Positions 10,969 to 21,416 of a stretch of DNA of 64,000 nucleotides are shown piece by piece. Each line of letters begins with the position of its first letter. Position 1 is the stretch's first letter. The notes under the pieces are model-generated. The model was not told the origin of the DNA, did not search any database, and saw nothing but the letters and a program-made list of their open reading frames with translations. Position numbers and translations under genes: made by a program. The stretch is from Steinernema hermaphroditum (Eukaryota > Nematoda > Chromadorea > Rhabditida > Steinernematidae). The DNA lies in the NCBI GenBank assembly GCA_030435675.1, contig CM059623.1:13114092-13178091 (forward strand), given 5' to 3'.

Positions 10969-11057
10969 GGATCCTCACATCATGGTAAACAGTTCGTTTA
11001 CTTGAAATCACCAAAGATTTCAAACAAACAAAGTGTTTACCATGATGTGAGGATGCG
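10969..11057. ncRNA. Long near-perfect hairpin, possible small-RNA precursor or MITE core
   Basis: The arms 10970-11009 and 11016-11056 are reverse complements over about 40 bp with about four mismatches, separated by a 6-nt loop. The outer part of the stem, with CCTCACATCATGGTAAACA, is perfectly paired. Total length (about 88 nt) and loop size are within the range of microRNA precursors. The same features also fit a very short hairpin transposon; the sequence GATGCGAAAAGTATTTG occurs both 240 bp upstream (10,731) and at the right edge (11,053). No promoter evidence was seen on either strand. Confidence 0.4.
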
Positions 11058-11244
11058 AAAAGTATTTGCGAAGAGCGACGAAAGGCAGTAGTATTATTTA
11101 TATGAACACTTAAAGAAAGCATGTTACAATTAATCTTACAATATCTTATTATCCATTCATAGGGGATCCACATAGAGGCAGAGTGGTATATAAACAAACC
11201 GATGCTCAACAACACAAGCTGCTAGTCTTAAATTACGCCAGACT

Positions 11245-12028
11245 TCAGTTCTTTTTCAGATGAACACTGAGTGCGTAATTCTTGAGCTTCTGAAATCAAT
11301 TAAATAAACATATTATGAAGTGTAGAAATCGTATGAAGAGTGACAAAGTGTTGACTTACGTTTTCAAAGCGGATGAGGAGTTCATTTTGATCAGTGCGTC
11401 ATAGAGCTGTTCCTGTACCTGCACACAACTAAATCGCATTAAGAAGCGGACCTTGAACGACTTAATTTCGTCGCCATCAGTCTCTGGTGTCAATTGGAAC
11501 GTTTTGCGGAAATCAGCATAGTCGTACTTAGTATCTTGGGCTTTTTCTTTGGCTTTTTCTTTCGCAACGCGTGAAGACCCAATCGCAAAAAGATGTAAAA
11601 CTTTATAAACGACATCCCATGTGCTGTACTGCGTGATGCCGAGAATCGGCTTGTAGCCCGTTAGGACATCCACAACGAAGGCAAAGATTTCACATGTCAG
11701 ACCAGCCGCAAAAAATATTTGTGCGTTGAGAAGTTTCCGCATCGCAATGCGGTATGCAACGACGATGCCAGTCATGCATATTATAACTGTTAGTAGCAAG
11801 AAAATCCCGACTACGACTTGATCTGGAACGGTTGCTATGATAAGCTTGACTAAATCTTGCGATCTTACAGTGTCCAAATCCAAGGCAGGAGACAATGTCT
11901 CTGCAGTCTTTCCCATCGAAGTACGTGTTGAGCGGACATTTAACGGCTTTCAGGCGCCCGCTTTCAGAAACTTCACCATAGTGCTCCATGCAAGTTCCGA
12001 ACGTCATATTTTGTTTAGTCGTGATCAT
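11245..12028 (-). pseudogene. Decayed copy of the three-TM membrane protein (TM2)
   Basis: The reading frame matches TM1 from its Cys-rich start (12028, with KCPLNTYFDGKDC) to its acidic C-terminal part (FKVRFLMRF). Near 11,835-11,845 it carries about four extra bases relative to TM1, which breaks the frame just before the first TM segment. The third TM segment and the first intron are deleted and replaced by a short Lys/Ala/Glu-rich join (KEKAKEKAQ). The last exon is shortened and out of phase with the previous one. Three separate lesions make a pseudogene the simplest reading, unless undetected splicing rescues it. Confidence 0.65.
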
Positions 12029-12394
12029 TGTGCCTGCAGTAAGATAATGTCATCATCTTAGATTTAAGGGCATAAAATATTCAGCACGCCAAACAAAGTC
12101 AAGATAGTCTATTTATGTACCGCTTCTGTCAATCCTACTGGAGTTTTCCATAACATTGCATTTTCTCAGTTTAAGTATGGACAGGGGTTACCTTAAGACC
12201 TTACTGGATAAATCACTCAGAAAACATATTTTCTTCGCTGACCTATTCGGTCTATAAGGCGTTCTACCATACTTAGCCAAGAATTTCCGTTCAACAATCA
12301 CGTACTTCTACCAAACCCTTGTACCACCGTAGTACTACATCATTCAATCGCTATCTTGTTCATTCTGTCAATCCTTTTTCTCAGTTCTCTCTCT

Positions 12395-12690
12395 CTTTCA
12401 CACTTAGCTCTCTTTTTCACGCTCCAGATATGGTACAAGCGCAGATGGTATAAGCGCAGAATTAGTTGATAAATATAGAAGGTCTCTTAGAAAAGAAACG
12501 CTTCGAGTGGTATTCGAACCCTCTTCGAGCATCTGGGAGGCAGAGATGCGAACCACTACACCGATCACCGATGGGAAACGATTCGAATTCGTGCCAATAT
12601 AACGTTGTTGGTGCATTTTAATCATGCAATATTCAAAAATGATCGCTTTTTTTCTGAGATCAGCTTTTGCAGTGAGTGTGTAGAAGAAAA
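12395..12690 (-). repeat. tRNA-like SINE, copy 2
   Basis: Near-identical to the copies at 6,050-6,330 and 18,755-19,110, including the GGTGTAGTGG and GGTTCGAATACC boxes on the minus strand. It was probably copied together with its block rather than inserted separately. Confidence 0.6.
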
Positions 12691-12699
12691 AAAAATTCT

Positions 12700-12984
12700 C
12701 AATGGACTTATCTCATTACAGAGAACATCTGTCGCCGAGCGACCGCGACGACCCGACCGAACGGGCGAGACTCACCAGTGTGACTCTCGCAGCGATTGAC
12801 GTGACACTGAGGGCGCGCGAGCACGCGGCGTGCATGTGTGATTACGATCCTTTTTCGTGTGGCGGAATAGGGGGGGATTTTTCCTTGCTGACTTGTTGAT
12901 TTATTACCTGTTTGATTGTTGACGGTTGTGTGGTTTTAATAAACTCTAACCCGATACACGATCTCTTTTTCCCGCGTGGCCGCT
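12700..12984 (+). other. GC-rich foreign-looking segment, LTR-like end
   Basis: This segment is much more GC-rich than its surroundings at 12,720-12,830 (runs such as CCGAGCGACCGCGACGACCC) and codes without stops for about 60 residues. It then passes through a T-rich stretch to AATAAACTCTAACCCGATAC, like the polyadenylation end of a retroelement LTR. It joins the TM3 gene directly. No partner LTR or primer-binding site was identified, so LTR identity is a guess. Confidence 0.3.
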
Positions 12985-13887
12985 AGCAATAGACATTGCC
13001 TGCGAATTGGCGAGCAGATCGACGACTACCGCGAGACGAACCGACCGATCCTGCGCAACATCACACTTGCGATCTTCTTCGCACTGATAGTGCTAGGAGC
13101 CTTGTTGATGGCGTCTGCCTTCAAGATTCGACTTCTGTCGACATCCAAGTACGTGATGTTGGCCTTCGATTCGCTGTCGATCGGCGTCGATTTCTGCACA
13201 GCATATAAGGCACTGAGCGACTATAACGAGTATCGGCCAATTGACATGCTGTACAAAGGAGCATTGATACTCTGCTGTCTTTATGGTGTTGGATTGAAAC
13301 TGTCACAGTGGGTAAGTGATAAGCATTTAGCGAACGTAAATGTGTGTTGCAGAAGATTCGTCGAGAGCACGACGGGTACAAAATTGCACTTGCTGGTATG
13401 AGAATTCGAAAGATTTCTTGCAAAGTCGACATTTCCCTAAACAACACCAGTAATGGAACGAAGTCGACCAAATCGTTTTCAGTGCTCGTCAAATTTAAGT
13501 ACATCCCCGAACGATCTGACACAACATCTGTTATCACCGCATTAAACGGGATCACTACGATTGTTCACGACCATGATTATGAAGGGTTTGTGCATGTTAC
13601 TTTAAAATTACGTTCTTAGAGACAAAATCGAATTCTAATCTTTCCTAACAAATGTTTCTAGAACTATTTGTCTCCAAGGATGCGCAGCAATGTGATCAGC
13701 AATTCTAGTCCGAACTTTCAGAACGCCTACCGATGACGACTACATGGAGGCTGTGCTTGCGTTTGTTCGAGAAAGGATGGACATCTGGGATCTTCAACAT
13801 TCGTGCTTTGTGACCGCGGTCTCACTGATCATTACGAAAAATGACGTACTGACCCAATACTGCCCTCTTCCACTTGAACAACAGTAA
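12985..13887 (+). CDS. Three-TM membrane protein (TM3), 5' end unclear
   Basis: Exons about 12985-13311, 13353-13585 and 13722-13887 join in phase and end at TAA. Three hydrophobic segments are visible, for example NITLAIFFALIVLGALLMAS, and the last ends GLKLSQW just before the intron, as in TM1 (MILTW). The two C-terminal exons align with those of TM1 in position and phase. The Cys-rich ectodomain of TM1 has no counterpart; upstream sequence is the GC-rich segment ending at 12,984, so the gene either begins at an unseen exon or lost its original 5' end. Function unknown; the relationship to TM1 rests on layout and intron phases more than identity. Confidence 0.55.
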
Positions 13888-14389
13888 GCTAGTATATTGC
13901 CTTGTAAATTGCACTGATAAATTGTTAATTAAGTTGTTTATTTTGGTTTAAGAAAATTTGATGAGAATAGTTATGAGGTTTTATTCAGCGTTATTGCTTT
14001 TTGACCATTTTTTGCTTTTTTTTTACTTTTCGAAATTCAAAATTTTTTAAACTTCGAACTTTGTTCTATGATCTTAAGTTGTTGACAATTTCTAAACGTT
14101 CATTTTATGATGTAATCGCCAATAACATACAAACCTCATGCTTTGTCACACAGTACGGCATAAGATGTTGCACGCCTCTAAAACGCTTTTTCTCCGTAGT
14201 GATCGAACTTTGGGAAAGAAAAATCATACCATTGGATAGATATGAGGTTGCTGCACTGAAAATGTTACAAAACTAAAATTACATTTTACTAACATCATTA
14301 GCCTAGATCTCACTCAAGGTATTCATCATTCGCACGAGCAACTACAGTCCATTTCTCGAGCAAACCCCGGATTCCGCTTTTACAAAAAA

Positions 14390-14660
14390 TACGGGGTTTT
14401 GAGGCGAAAATGTGAGGCTTCAGGCAGCATTTCCGAAGTGCGACTTTTGCCATTTGCCACATTTGGCCTGTGTTTCGTTAAAGTAGAAATGAGCTCGCGG
14501 AGCCGCTATGTGGTCGCGTACTGTATAGCAGCCTATCCCCATAGCCTGTTATACAGTACTGTAGCACTTGACCTATTGAAAACACTGGAGTTCATGGAAT
14601 TAACACAACACGGTGATCAGCCAAACACACCTTTTTGAGATTTTCTTATCTTCTGATACA
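14390..14660 (+). repeat. Dispersed repeat R1, copy b
   Basis: Matches the right two thirds of R1 (AAATGTGAGGCTTCAGGCA, GAAATGAGCTCGCGGAGCCG, CACTGGAGTT). The surrounding 13,890-15,120 holds no other supported feature. Confidence 0.55.
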
Positions 14661-15124
14661 TGTCGAACACGTGACTGAAGGTAGTCCTCGTACATTACGC
14701 AATTAATGTCGTCAGCAGCCTATACATCACTTCGCATTTCGCCATCTCGAGGTGCAGAAAAATTATCATTAAGGCTTCCAAAATGAAGAGGAATGGAATT
14801 CATAAGTCGCCAATCATAATTTAGGTTGGCAGTTCACTGTACTCAACAACGCGCCCATCGGTTAGGCCCCAGGAGTAAACATTGCAAAAATAATCAATGT
14901 TTACCATTTGTAACATTTTCAATGCAGCAACCCAGTAGTTTTCACCTCGAAAGCGCCATTTTTCGTGCTCCTACGTTTTTTTAAACGATCACTCCGAGGG
15001 TTACGAACGATCCGACCGATTGCTGGGGAAACTAAAGCTGTCATTGTGTAGAATTTCACACATAACCACGTCGCACATCGAAGAAATTCGGTCGCATTCC
15101 AGGTCATTCCATTCGTATTACGCA

Positions 15125-16078
15125 ATGGGGACCAATGCTTCTATACTCCACGATGACGACCAAATCAATGAATTGCCCGATGAAGTTCTTGTGATGATTT
15201 TTCGCTGTACATTCGGATACCATTACACACGATACGACTACAATTCGGACGTCAACTTGATAGGCGATCCTCTTCCGTTGAATGAAAAGACGAAAGAAAA
15301 AGCTCTTCGCCCACTACGACTTGTATGTTCCCGGTGGAATCGTCTGATCACAGGATTCTTCGTATTCCGCCGTTGGGTAACTGCATATCTTAGGTAATGA
15401 ATGCCTTTATTTCGTTAATATCATGCAACTTATAGCGTGACCCCTTCGGGAATGTATGCTGAAATTCCGAAACGACCACGGAGCTTCGAGTACTACGAGT
15501 ATTCGGAATGGTTCTTATCGTGGTCTCATCTGCGATACTTCACCAACGACATAACTACAATTTTTTATATTTTCAAACGGTCGGATCCTCTGCAAGCGAA
15601 CGAAATGCATCGACTAAGAAAATTTACGATCTACTTCGGAAACATACGGTTCTTGTCGCTCAAGTTTTCATGCATAGACGCCGACTTGTCCGAAATTGCA
15701 CAGTTCTTTACTTCATTACAGAGACCACATACTTTGAAAAGTTTGCACATTTTAATACGCACTATATCAGAAGACGTGAAACGAGCGCTGACCGACTTCA
15801 TCAAAAGCCATCCCAACCTGAAGGTGAATTTAAGTGCCCTTCGTGTTTGATGTAATTAACTTAGGAATGCTACGTATTTACGGACACCGACTGCGTACTC
15901 TATTTTAAAGAGCTGCTCAGCAGCATTATCACGGAACCGGACGAGACGTACTGCATCGTGGAGGTACGCATGAATATCAGCCACTGGCCTAATATTTTAA
16001 GTTCAGAAAGAATACCGTGGAAGTTATTCGTATTATCATCGCCTTCTTCAACCGAAAAAAATATATCGATGGCAATAA
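15125..16078 (+). CDS. F-box protein with myristoylation-type N-terminus (FB3)
   Basis: Exons 15125-15393, 15436-15823, 15865-15963 and 16007-16078 join in phase to 275 aa. The N-terminus is MGTNAS, again Gly2/Ser6. The F-box spans about residues 16-75: INELPDEVLVMIF, an insert with a KTKEKALRPLRLVC core, then SRWNRL. The second exon ends in HPNLK, the counterpart of HPNLM in FB1 and FB2, and the intron follows at the same place. This member is clearly diverged from FB1/FB2 and closer to FB4. A role as SCF substrate adaptor is inferred from the F-box alone. Confidence 0.75.
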
Positions 16079-16199
16079 AATGATGTTGAAGAGAAGAAGT
16101 GACATCTTCCGGTCCAATAATCACTTGATTTGAGTAGACCTTAGTCAATGAATCAGATGCATTGCCACGCATTAATAGACAGACAGAGGGCAGTACTTG

Positions 16200-16560
16200 C
16201 ATCCTGCTTCATACCTGGCGTAGCGGTGATGTCTAAACGACTTTTGGCGGCGCGCTGCATTCAGAATGCTGCACACAGAATCAACACTGTCCATCTTATA
16301 CATCGGGATCGAAATCGAAAACTTTTCGAGACTCGGGATCGGGCGTGGTGATGTCGAACCGGTCGGTAGCGACGCGCTTCATGGGGCATCTGGGAATCGG
16401 TGAAAGGGTGGCCCAACTTCTTCTACTTGTGGCGTTTGCCACACAGGTCCGACACGATCGCCTTGCTTCGCATGGTCGGTTTTGGTCTAGTTCAGTGACT
16501 AACTCATTCACTTGGGTGTGCACCATCGGAGGCTTTGTCCCGGCTCTAATTTCTGAAATT
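16200..16560 (+). repeat. Dispersed repeat R3, copy
   Basis: Contains GATGTCGAACCGGTCGGTAG, GCGCTTCATGGGGCATCTGG and CAACTTCTTCTACTTGTGGCG, which recur at 25,700-25,850 and inverted at 44,190-44,290. R3 pieces elsewhere end in a tail of ACTCGTAA-like units, as in many SINEs and LINE 3' ends. Confidence 0.5.
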
Positions 16561-16619
16561 TTGAATTTATTTTCAAATCGCTAAATACAAATCGGTTGGA
16601 TCCCCTTCATCATATAAAA

Positions 16620-17020
16620 CGGATATCAGTCAAAGTTGCCAAAACTGTTCTCAGAATCATCACGTCTCATAGGGTGTCCTCTTTTCGCGAATACATCTTC
16701 GAAAATACAGCTGATCTTCCGACTGAAAAATTTATTCGAAATGCGAAAGAATAATATTCACTACCTCGGCTATTTCCAAATTAGGGTCGCTGTTGAACTT
16801 TATGACGTTTCTAATGAGCTTTTTGAAATGGAGAAGTACCACGATGTCTTTCGTGAAGTAGCGAACAACACGGTGAGAGAACTCCCGCCCCCCCTTACGT
16901 AGTCTCGCCCATTTTTTTGCACGCGTCCGTATTTCTCCAGTGAGTCCGTACTTTCCAAACCTCAACTTCACACGTTGTGTTCCGTATGCATTTTCACTGA
17001 GATCAGCTCTTCGCCTCATA
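16620..17020 (-). pseudogene. F-box gene fragment related to FB4
   Basis: The minus strand reads YGLTGEIRTRAKKW then VVRYFTKDIVVLL, matching the start of FB4 exon 2, and runs straight into FKKLIRNVIKFN...LEIAE, which is FB4 exon 3. A further piece past a TTTTTCAG acceptor matches FB4 exon 4. The F-box exon and most of exon 2 are missing, so this is a broken relic. Confidence 0.7.
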
Positions 17021-17094
17021 CCGGCGTACGCTTATGTGACCGGTGATCGGTGTGCTCTGGTACCGGAGCGAATTCCTCACTCACAGAAAATCTG

Positions 17095-17520
17095 GAGTTT
17101 TGAGTCGAAAAACGTTTGAGTCCAATTTTCGACTTCTTCATCTTATTCATAGTGGTATCCTGTAATAACGTCAATTATGGATGAAAGCAGGTGAGGGTTA
17201 GACAGAGGTAAAAGAGTGCTATAAGAATATGCAAACAGGGTATCTCTCAGCTTAAAATGGAGAGCCATTGGAGTGTCAGCTTGAAAATGTCAGGTTTCAG
17301 GCACCAATGCTTACGTGTGTTTTCGTCAACATTTGGCCCCAATTTCCTTAAAGTCGTAATGAGTTCGTGGAGCCGTTGTATGGGTATGATAGTCGTGAGC
17401 GGTGGATACCTGCTGTATATCCCCATTATCTGTTGTGGCACTTAACCAATTGGAAACATTGGAGTTAACAGAAAATCTTGATTTGGCGGTTCCATCTTTT
17501 TGAGATTAGCTTATGTTTTG
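17095..17520 (+). repeat. Dispersed repeat R1, copy c
   Basis: Full-length match to copy a, from CCAATTTTCGACTTCTTCAT to the ATTGGAAACATTGGAGTTAA end. It carries no long conserved frame. Confidence 0.6.
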
Positions 17521-17524
17521 ATAT

Positions 17525-18750
17525 ATAACGACCTTAAAGTAAAGACCTCAGCTTAAAGTGAATCCGGTAGTCAAGATCTAACAACTTACTTGGTTGAAGG
17601 CAGTCACAGCCCTTCCAACAATTACTGCTATAAGTAGTCGGTATATCACTTCGCATTTCGCTATCTCGAGGTGTCAAAAAAATGGCCATCAAGACAGAAT
17701 AGACCTTCATCATCAGGATAAATGGAATGCAGAAGTGGCCAATCATAGCGTAGGGTGAGAATTCACTGTACTCAACAACGCGCTAATCAGTTTTGCCGCA
17801 AGTGAAAACATGGCGAAAAAAAGAATGTTTACGCTATGCGAAATTCTTAAAAACTCAACCTAATAGAAAAGATTCACTTTTTAGGCTTTAGCATAAACGA
17901 GAATGACTGAACTGAATCTGAACTGAACCGAGAAATAAGGGATGGCACGATAATAAGGGAAGGAAAATAAGCGAAGGGACCTATCGCACGAGATTTTGAC
18001 TGAACCCAATCGTTTGGTTCTTATGAAGAGTTTTTCAATAAGCTATGTTAATGATCAGTGTTAAAGATAATAAAACAATTCCTGAATGGGTACGGACGAT
18101 CCATGTCCTCACTAATGTTCGGCAATGTGCAGTACCTTGCCGATAGTGTAACGAGTATTAGCATAACGAAAGGGAACATTGGGTGGGTCCGGAATACATG
18201 GCCTACAGGGAGGCAAAAGTTCCACCTCAAGCAGAAAATTACCCCTTTATAATGGGAGTGCGAAGGCTTTCTACACTGCGAATTGTACGAACAATACGGT
18301 CGACCGACACCAATGTAATTCAGTCGAAAAACCGAACCAAAATGGTCATTCTGCGTACACGATAACGCGCACCCTCAAATTGTTTGGACATTCTGAACTG
18401 GAAGATTCTTCAATAAGCATCGTAACAACAAGACATAAGACAACGCAGTACCATCCACTCGCTATCAAGACATACATATAAAGTGAGTTTCATTCGAAAG
18501 CCGCGGAGGCTTGGAAACTTGGTCAAACAGCCTATTCGACTACAGACCTCCAGATTTTTGGAGATAAGGATTCGGCAAGCTAGAGCAACGGTGAGAGCAA
18601 GTGGGGGACAATAAAAGTGTTGATTAAGCTACCGCGATAATTGCTGCGAAATATAAAGTTTTTAAGTAAAAAAGAAACGGTCAGAACTTCCTCGTCAAGC
18701 CAATTAAAAAAGGCTTAATTTGATGCCCGCATAAAAACTGTCGTCGTCTT
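17525..18750. other. No gene recognised
   Basis: Low-GC sequence. Open frames at 18,060-18,480 overlap in three frames with no motif or supported splice site. No RNA gene was seen. Confidence 0.45.
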
Positions 18751-18754
18751 TGTT

Positions 18755-19110
18755 TGCATAATACGCATAAAGCTTATTTCAGAAAAATGCGAGGATTAGA
18801 ATACGGCATGATTAGAATGCACCATCAACGTCATATTGGCACGAATTCGAACCGTTTCTCATCGGTGATCGGTGTAGTGGTTCGCATCTCTGCCTCCCAG
18901 ATGCTCGAAGAGGGTTCGAATACCACTCGAAGCGTTTCTTTTCTAAGAGACCTTCTAGAATATTTATCAACTAATTCTGCGCTTATACCATCTGCGCTTG
19001 TACCATATCTGGGGCGTGAAAAAGAGAGCTAAGTGTGAAAGAGAGAGAGAACTGAGAAAAAGGATTGACAGAATAATCGTGGTAGCACTTGAAAGATGTA
19101 GTACTACGGT
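18755..19110 (+). repeat. tRNA-like SINE, copy 3 (inverted relative to copies 1 and 2)
   Basis: The tRNA-like core reads on the plus strand at about 18,862-18,940: GGTGTAGTGGTTCGC, the GCATCT/AGATGC arm and GGTTCGAATACC. The flanking GTACCATATCTGGGGCGTGA and GA-rich tract match the other copies. Since this copy is outside the duplicated blocks and inverted, the repeat has moved on its own at least once. Confidence 0.6.
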
Positions 19111-19496
19111 AATACAAGTGCTTGGTGATAGTGTATCGCCTATTAGTTGAATTGGATTTCTTTATTAAGCATCGTGGAAAACATTTTAACCGGCTAGATG
19201 TGTGAGGGGAACGCATTTTCCGACCAATCTAGTCAAAGTGTTCAAATGTAAAACTGTCTGTGCTTAGGAAAAGAATACATTGCGTTTATCCGGGGAATCT
19301 CTTTCTGAATTCGGGAATTATATAGTGAGCTTGTTCGTGCTAAACAGAATATAATGAAAATGGAGGTAATCAAACAGTCTAAGACGCAGCTTTTCAGACC
19401 TACACTCTGTGAACACTTGAAATGGACAGCTTTAACCAGCACTCTGAGGTTTGTGTGTTAGGCAATCAGCTATGAATGCGCAGGTTACAGGGGATT

Positions 19497-20472
19497 TTAA
19501 GTTAAGTTCCCGAAAATGCATATATCGTCATTGTCCGTCTTATAGAGTGCTCTGTTTTTGCGAATATGTCTTAGAAAATAGCCCTCATATTCGCACTGAA
19601 AAATACATTTGAAATGTGAAAGAATAATATACATTACCTCGGCTATTTCCAACTTAGGATTGCAGTTGAACTTTATGACGTTTCTAACGACCTTTTTGAA
19701 ATGGGGTATTTGACGGCTGTCTATTGATACGGAGCAACACTAAAAGAACACATCAGGAGACTTCCTCGCAAATTACCTTTAAGTTCGGATGAGCCTCGAT
19801 GAAAGTTGATATAGCATCTGTGTGAGGACTCATCGCGTATCCAGTCAATTGAAGGCTTATCAAAGTGTCCGGTCTTCTTAACGAATTGAAAAGCGTTTCG
19901 ATTTCGTGCTTCGAAGCGACGATCTTCCTACACGAAAAGCAAATTGACCTGATGTGATGGATCCGGGTGAACCATTCACATATTGTTTTTATGTGATTCG
20001 AAGTGAGCGGATAGTCCTTCTCATTGGTAATATTCAGAAGTACAACGATCTCTTTTGTGAAGTAGCGGAGAACATGGCGCGGGAACTCCCGCTCCCCCAT
20101 CTCTAGATTCGTCCATTTTTTTCCACTCGTCCATATTTCTCCAGTGAGTCCGTGCTTTCCACACCTCAAATAACTACCGAACATATACAGACTGGTAATC
20201 TGAACCTACTCGATATACATTCTTACCCATCGTCGGAAGGTGAAGAAACCGGTGATGAGACGATTCCATCGAAAGCACACCAGTCTGAGAGGTCGAATTG
20301 CTTTCTCTTTCGGCTTATCTGTCCGGGGAAATTCTTCGTCAATGTCTGGATATGAGAATGGCGCAAAACAGTCCCCATCATAGGTGTAGCGGAATATCTT
20401 AACCAGCACTTCGTCTGGGAGAGTGTTGATCAGGTCAGTTCCATCGCAGAGTATGGACAGTTCGTTTCCCAT
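19497..20472 (-). CDS. F-box protein with myristoylation-type N-terminus (FB4)
   Basis: Exons 20472-20210, 20173-19777, 19739-19638 and 19595-19497 join in phase to 286 aa. It starts MGNELS (Gly2/Ser6). The F-box runs from about residue 15: INTLPDEVLVKIF, then KEKAIRPLRLVCFRWNRL, very close to FB3 and in the same exon position. Exon 2 ends HPNLK. The first intron is only 36 nt, so the alternative of a slightly different splice site cannot be excluded. It is the only family member on the minus strand. A decayed relative lies at 16.6-17.0 kb. Confidence 0.75.
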
Positions 20473-20639
20473 TGTGGAAGAACTTAATTAGCAGGATCCG
20501 AGCTGTTTTCAATGACGTTTTGTTTGTTGTGCGTTTGAAATAAGTGCGATGTTTCTCACGTCGGATGTTCACAATGCAGCATAGCTCGTGCACGTTGCTA
20601 TAGCGATATAATCAATAAACCGTCCGGTGTCTGTGATTC

Positions 20640-21175
20640 GTTGTTTAAAAACGTGCTTTGTGGCTTCATTTTTGGTGTTGCGTTTGTGCCTGTTCGGGAT
20701 CGAGACACTACTTTATTGATGGAACAGTTCAATAGACTGTTTATGGCGACACGTTTAATGACACATATGTGTGGAATAGTCGAAAATGCAGAAATGGCGA
20801 CGGAACTTCTCCTTCTTGAGACTTTTGAGTCACAGAGGACAGAGAGTGAGCCGGCATCTGTTTCGAAAAGATGGGCTCTTGGTTTAGAAGTTGTGTCTTC
20901 CTGGTGGTAACTGTGGTGGTGGTAACTAGTAACGAGGAAGGCAAATGCAAAAAATCAGGGCCGGTGGCCGAGTCGCATCCGGACCCCAAGAACGTCAACC
21001 AAGATACTAAAGTCTGTCTCCTTGTTGGCCGTGTTCTACTCTGATGTGCCGAAGCCAGAAGAAGACCGGCAACTACGGAGTGACAATGTGTTTCTTGTGC
21101 ATTATATGACGTACTCGCAAGGCGTAAGCCTTAGATACGAGAAATAAACTCGAAACTCGAACTCGAAAGTCATCA
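20640..21175 (+). repeat. Dispersed repeat R3, copy
   Basis: Holds diverged R3 sequence (AATGGCGACGGAACTTCTCC, ACTTTTGAGTC) and the R3 tail CGCAAGGCGTAAGCCTTAGA followed by ACGAGAAATAAACTCGAAAC. The same tail recurs at 30,170, 44,328, 51,757 and inverted at 32,740. Confidence 0.55.
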
Positions 21176-21416
21176 GTACTAGAAAAAAGTACCCAACAAG
21201 AAGCAAACAAAACAACCCCCGTTCTGATTTCCTAGGCAATGGCACTTGGTGCTTTCGCACACTTAAAGACTGGCAGTTTTACGAGTTTACACTGTTGAAT
21301 CAACGGCTTACACCGATCAAGGCGTCTCATGAACCAAAAATAAGAACAGTATCATAAAGTCATCAGTGCATAGTAAAAGTAACACAACAAGGAAGGCAAA
21401 CAAATCAGTGCCCGCT

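Larger units (their letters stand above)
7600..12690. repeat. Segmental duplication, copy 2 (interrupted)
   Basis: This is the second copy of the block at 2,880-6,330. It holds FB2, a decayed TM gene and a SINE copy, and is interrupted by mariner and R4 at 7,858-9,295. Within the block, the 10.4-11.2 kb segment between the two genes diverges from copy 1 and holds a long hairpin. Confidence 0.7.
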
